From an uncultured Blautia sp. (lineage in GTDB: Bacteria; Bacillota; Clostridia; Lachnospirales; Lachnospiraceae): a stretch of 24,439 nt of DNA. The notes under the pieces are model-generated. The model was not told where the DNA came from and searched no databases. It saw only the letters and a list, made by a program, of their open reading frames with translations. The translations under genes and the position numbers were made by a program. The stretch lies in assembly GCA_900539145.1 (NCBI GenBank), contig UQAX01000041.1:1-24439 (forward strand), given 5' to 3'. This document shows, piece by piece, positions 22,659 through 24,439 of the stretch. Position 1 is the first letter of the stretch. Every line of letters begins with the position of its first letter.

Positions 22659-23486
22659 ATGACTATAAAAGAAATGGAAGATAAAACAGGGCTTAATCGT
22701 TCCAGTATTCGCTTTTACGAAAAAGAAGGGTTAATCTCACCTGAAAGAAATAAGAAAAACGGATATCGGGAATATACAAATCAAGATATGGAAGATATTC
22801 AAAAAATTGCTTATTTGCGTACTTTAGGGATTTCTATTGAAGATATTTCTCAAGCAATGCAGGGAAAGAAATCATTAAAAAAGATTATTCAAAAACGAAA
22901 AGAAATCTTAGATACGGATATGATTGATGTCGAGAATTCCAAAAGAATTTGCCAACAATTATTGAGAGAGAAAGAGCTTTCCTATGAAAACCTGGATATA
23001 ACAGCATATACTCCTGAAACATCAGAATACTGGGAGCAAAATAAACAACTCTTGAAGGTAGATACCGTAAACTTTTTCTATCTGTGGGGAGGCTTTTTAA
23101 TTTGGCTTCTTATTACAGGCGTTTCCCTTTTTACCGCACTTTTGGTATATCCGAATTTACCGGATTATATTCCTATACAATGGAGCAAAACACAGGTAAG
23201 CAGTCAAGCGGGAAAAATTTTCATCTTTTTCTATCCTCTCGTTTGTATTATTGCCCGTTTTGGTCTTCGATTTTGTTTAAGATGGAAAATAGCGTTTCAT
23301 AATCAACACATAAATGAAATTGTTTCTGATTATTTAAGCAATTCATTTTGTTTTCTTATGCTGTCAGCGGAAATTTTTACCGTTTTATTTATACACGGTT
23401 ATGTCCAAAATATAGTCGTGCTTTTTGTATTTGACGGAATTGTATTGCTGGGTATTCTAATAAAAGCACTGATAAAACTGTCTTAA
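22659..23486 (+). CDS. MerR-family regulator fused to a four-helix membrane domain
   Basis: 275 residues. The MerR winged-helix DNA-binding domain spans 1-~70 (EMEDKTGLNRSSIRFYEKEG, then GYREYTNQDMEDIQKIAYLR). A dimerisation helix runs to ~110. The C-terminal half has four predicted membrane helices (about 139-163, 185-206, 226-246, 251-271). Between helices 1 and 2, YPNLPDYIPIQWS looks like the DUF1648 segment found in SdpI-type proteins. The regulator is therefore probably membrane-tethered and senses an envelope signal directly. The ATG follows AGAGG by 10 nt. It converges on an SdpI-family gene, to which it may be functionally linked. Confidence 0.85.
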   Translation: MTIKEMEDKTGLNRSSIRFYEKEGLISPERNKKNGYREYTNQDMEDIQKIAYLRTLGISIEDISQAMQGKKSLKKIIQKRKEILDTDMIDVENSKRICQQLLREKELSYENLDITAYTPETSEYWEQNKQLLKVDTVNFFYLWGGFLIWLLITGVSLFTALLVYPNLPDYIPIQWSKTQVSSQAGKIFIFFYPLVCIIARFGLRFCLRWKIAFHNQHINEIVSDYLSNSFCFLMLSAEIFTVLFIHGYVQNIVVLFVFDGIVLLGILIKALIKLS

Positions 23487-23527
23487 ATACAGCAGGTGAC
23501 AGCCTCCTGCTGTATTTAAGACAGTTT
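23475..23527. terminator. 22-bp perfect inverted repeat overlapping both convergent stop codons
   Basis: The left arm (23475-23496) and right arm (23506-23527) are exact complements with a 9-nt spacer; the core is ACAGCAGG/CCTGCTGT. The merR stop (23484-23486) lies in the left arm and the first base pairs of the SdpI stop lie in the right arm. There is no marked T-run, so it may act as a bidirectional terminator or a double-strand processing site. Confidence 0.6.
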
Positions 23528-23903
23528 ATTTACGAACTCCTTCATCAGTAAATTTTTCTTTTAATGCTCTCTCTGTTGGAAATATGGAGCATATTAAAAT
23601 TACTGTTTGAACAATTATTAAAAGCAAACCCATGTTACCAATAATCTCCACAGAAGTTCCATAGAATGGAATTGGAATAAGAAGTGATGGAACAGAAATA
23701 ATCCACCCTATTTTCCACCAAAGCTTACCGCAGTGCTTTTGAGCAAAAAGCCATGTATCTATATTTTTCATAGAACGAGATGTTCGATACCCTATTACGC
23801 AGTTGATATTTTTAGGAGAATGTTTCCACATTATCCGTCCACCTAATATCATCAATATGGGGGTTAACTGATTAAAACAAAATATAAACCACCAAAACCA
23901 CAT
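23526..23903 (-). CDS. SdpI-family membrane protein
   Basis: 125 residues from the ATG at 23903, 8 nt after GGAGG; an ATG at 23918 just precedes that site and is less likely. Three hydrophobic helices are seen (1-22, about 65-82, about 88-107). The cytoplasmic loop NCVIGYRTSRSMKNIDTW matches the SdpI-family motif (N-x-x-IGYRT-x-RSMKN-x-D-x-W). SdpI in B. subtilis gives immunity to the SdpC toxin and signals to the repressor SdpR. No toxin or SdpR gene is seen here, so immunity is only inferred. Confidence 0.85.
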   Translation of the reverse strand: MWFWWFIFCFNQLTPILMILGGRIMWKHSPKNINCVIGYRTSRSMKNIDTWLFAQKHCGKLWWKIGWIISVPSLLIPIPFYGTSVEIIGNMGLLLIIVQTVILICSIFPTERALKEKFTDEGVRK

Positions 23904-23939
23904 CTTTATCACCTCCATTTAAGATAGTACAAAAGTCGC

Positions 23940-23962
23940 AAAAAACATAGAGCCATGCTCTA
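23940..23962 (-). terminator. Terminator downstream of the last gene
   Basis: TAGAGC/GCTCTA (23948-23962) with a 3-nt loop, followed leftward by TG and six T. It lies 48 nt beyond the stop of the leftward gene at 24010, so the SdpI-family gene needs its own promoter. Confidence 0.6.
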
Positions 23963-24009
23963 AACAGAGAGTATACCTTAGATAATACGGATTTTCGCCT
24001 TATTAGAAA

Positions 24010-24405
24010 TTATTCATCTTGAATTAAAACAAGTCTAGCCAATTTTCCTTTGTTTGGATTATTTCTATCACATATATAGGTAGCGAAATATTCTTTACTA
24101 TCAATTTCAATCATATCTATAAAGAAATTTTGAGCATATAATTCAATTTTAGTTTTTTCATTACCTTGTGTGTTTACAACTGTAATTATATTAGTTTCAG
24201 GATTGACGCTTTCCACGGTAATACCTATTGTAACTGCGCAGTCCTGACCTTGTGCACGAAAACCGCCTATTTGTAAGAGCAATAAAATAACAAGCAGCAC
24301 TGCAAAACATTTATCACCTACACATGCTTTTTTCTGAAACATTTTTTTAATTATGACAATCATCCAGATAGCAGTGGCAAGTATATATAGTGGTTCAGTT
24401 GTCAA
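24010..24405 (-). CDS. Unrecognised membrane or exported protein
   Basis: A frame of up to 131 residues. Two hydrophobic stretches (about 5-22 and 33-50, LLVILLLLQIGGF) sit near the N-terminus, then a beta-rich soluble part (TVESVNPETNIITVV, KIELYAQNFFIDMIEI). I do not recognise the family. The 5' start is unsafe: the TTG at 24405 has no ribosome-binding site and coincides with TTGACA, and later ATG codons lack one too. The gene may be decayed at its 5' end or begin at an atypical site. It ends before a good terminator, which favours a transcribed gene. Confidence 0.5.
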   Translation of the reverse strand: MTTEPLYILATAIWMIVIIKKMFQKKACVGDKCFAVLLVILLLLQIGGFRAQGQDCAVTIGITVESVNPETNIITVVNTQGNEKTKIELYAQNFFIDMIEIDSKEYFATYICDRNNPNKGKLARLVLIQDE

Positions 24406-24439
24406 GACAAAAATCTAAGGTTTTTATAATGAACTGATA

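Noticed and set aside
24380..24405. TTGACA followed by TATATA/TATACT read as a leftward promoter
   Set aside because: The spacing to any good -10 is 11-14 bp, too short for a standard promoter.
1..24439. CRISPR arrays, insertion sequences, tRNA or rRNA genes, phage attachment sites, known riboswitches
   Set aside because: No regular short direct repeats with spacers, no transposase or integrase frames and no recognisable structured RNA genes were seen by eye.

Overview
The window looks like a chromosomal segment of a spore-forming, low-GC Clostridia member, most likely Lachnospiraceae (Blautia or Ruminococcus gnavus type). This rests on AT-rich DNA with strong AGGAGG ribosome-binding sites, the sporulation pair yqfC-yqfD, a proB without PUA domain next to a YnzC (DUF896) gene, fthC and miaB, and AgrD/CW-binding-repeat accessory genes. 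The genus assignment is inference.

Left part (1-6120), accessory: a complete agr-type peptide quorum-sensing locus arranged divergently. agrB-agrD run leftward (3905-3164); agrC-agrA run rightward (4043-6072). Two adjacent ~20-bp direct repeats of the kind bound by LytTR regulators lie between them. The predicted AgrD pheromone precursor has no cysteine. Downstream of agrBD on the same strand are two exported-protein genes. The first has a signal peptide, choline/cell-wall-binding repeats and a clan-CD (caspase/CHAT/gingipain-like) cysteine peptidase domain, but is split by one ochre codon lying in one of three near-identical 126-bp repeats. The second is a membrane-anchored or secreted protein with similar repeats and the same C-terminal domain as the peptidase. 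The picture suggests a pheromone-controlled surface effector module.

Middle part (6165-17991), core and all leftward: sbcD-sbcC (DNA end processing), a DUF2284 metal-binding protein, yqfC-yqfD (spore formation), phoH, ybeY (rRNA maturation), a BofC-like protein with a possible forespore promoter, proB, a YnzC-family gene, fthC and miaB. proA is not present next to proB.

Right part (18087-24439): rightward lgt; leftward a HelD-type helicase and a YkgJ-type CxxC protein; a type II toxin-antitoxin pair (Phd/YefM-like and RelE/ParE-like) with its own consensus promoter; a rightward MerR regulator fused to a four-helix membrane domain (DUF1648-like); a convergent SdpI-family membrane protein; and an unrecognised two-helix protein at the edge. 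The MerR and SdpI genes end inside a 22-bp perfect inverted repeat.
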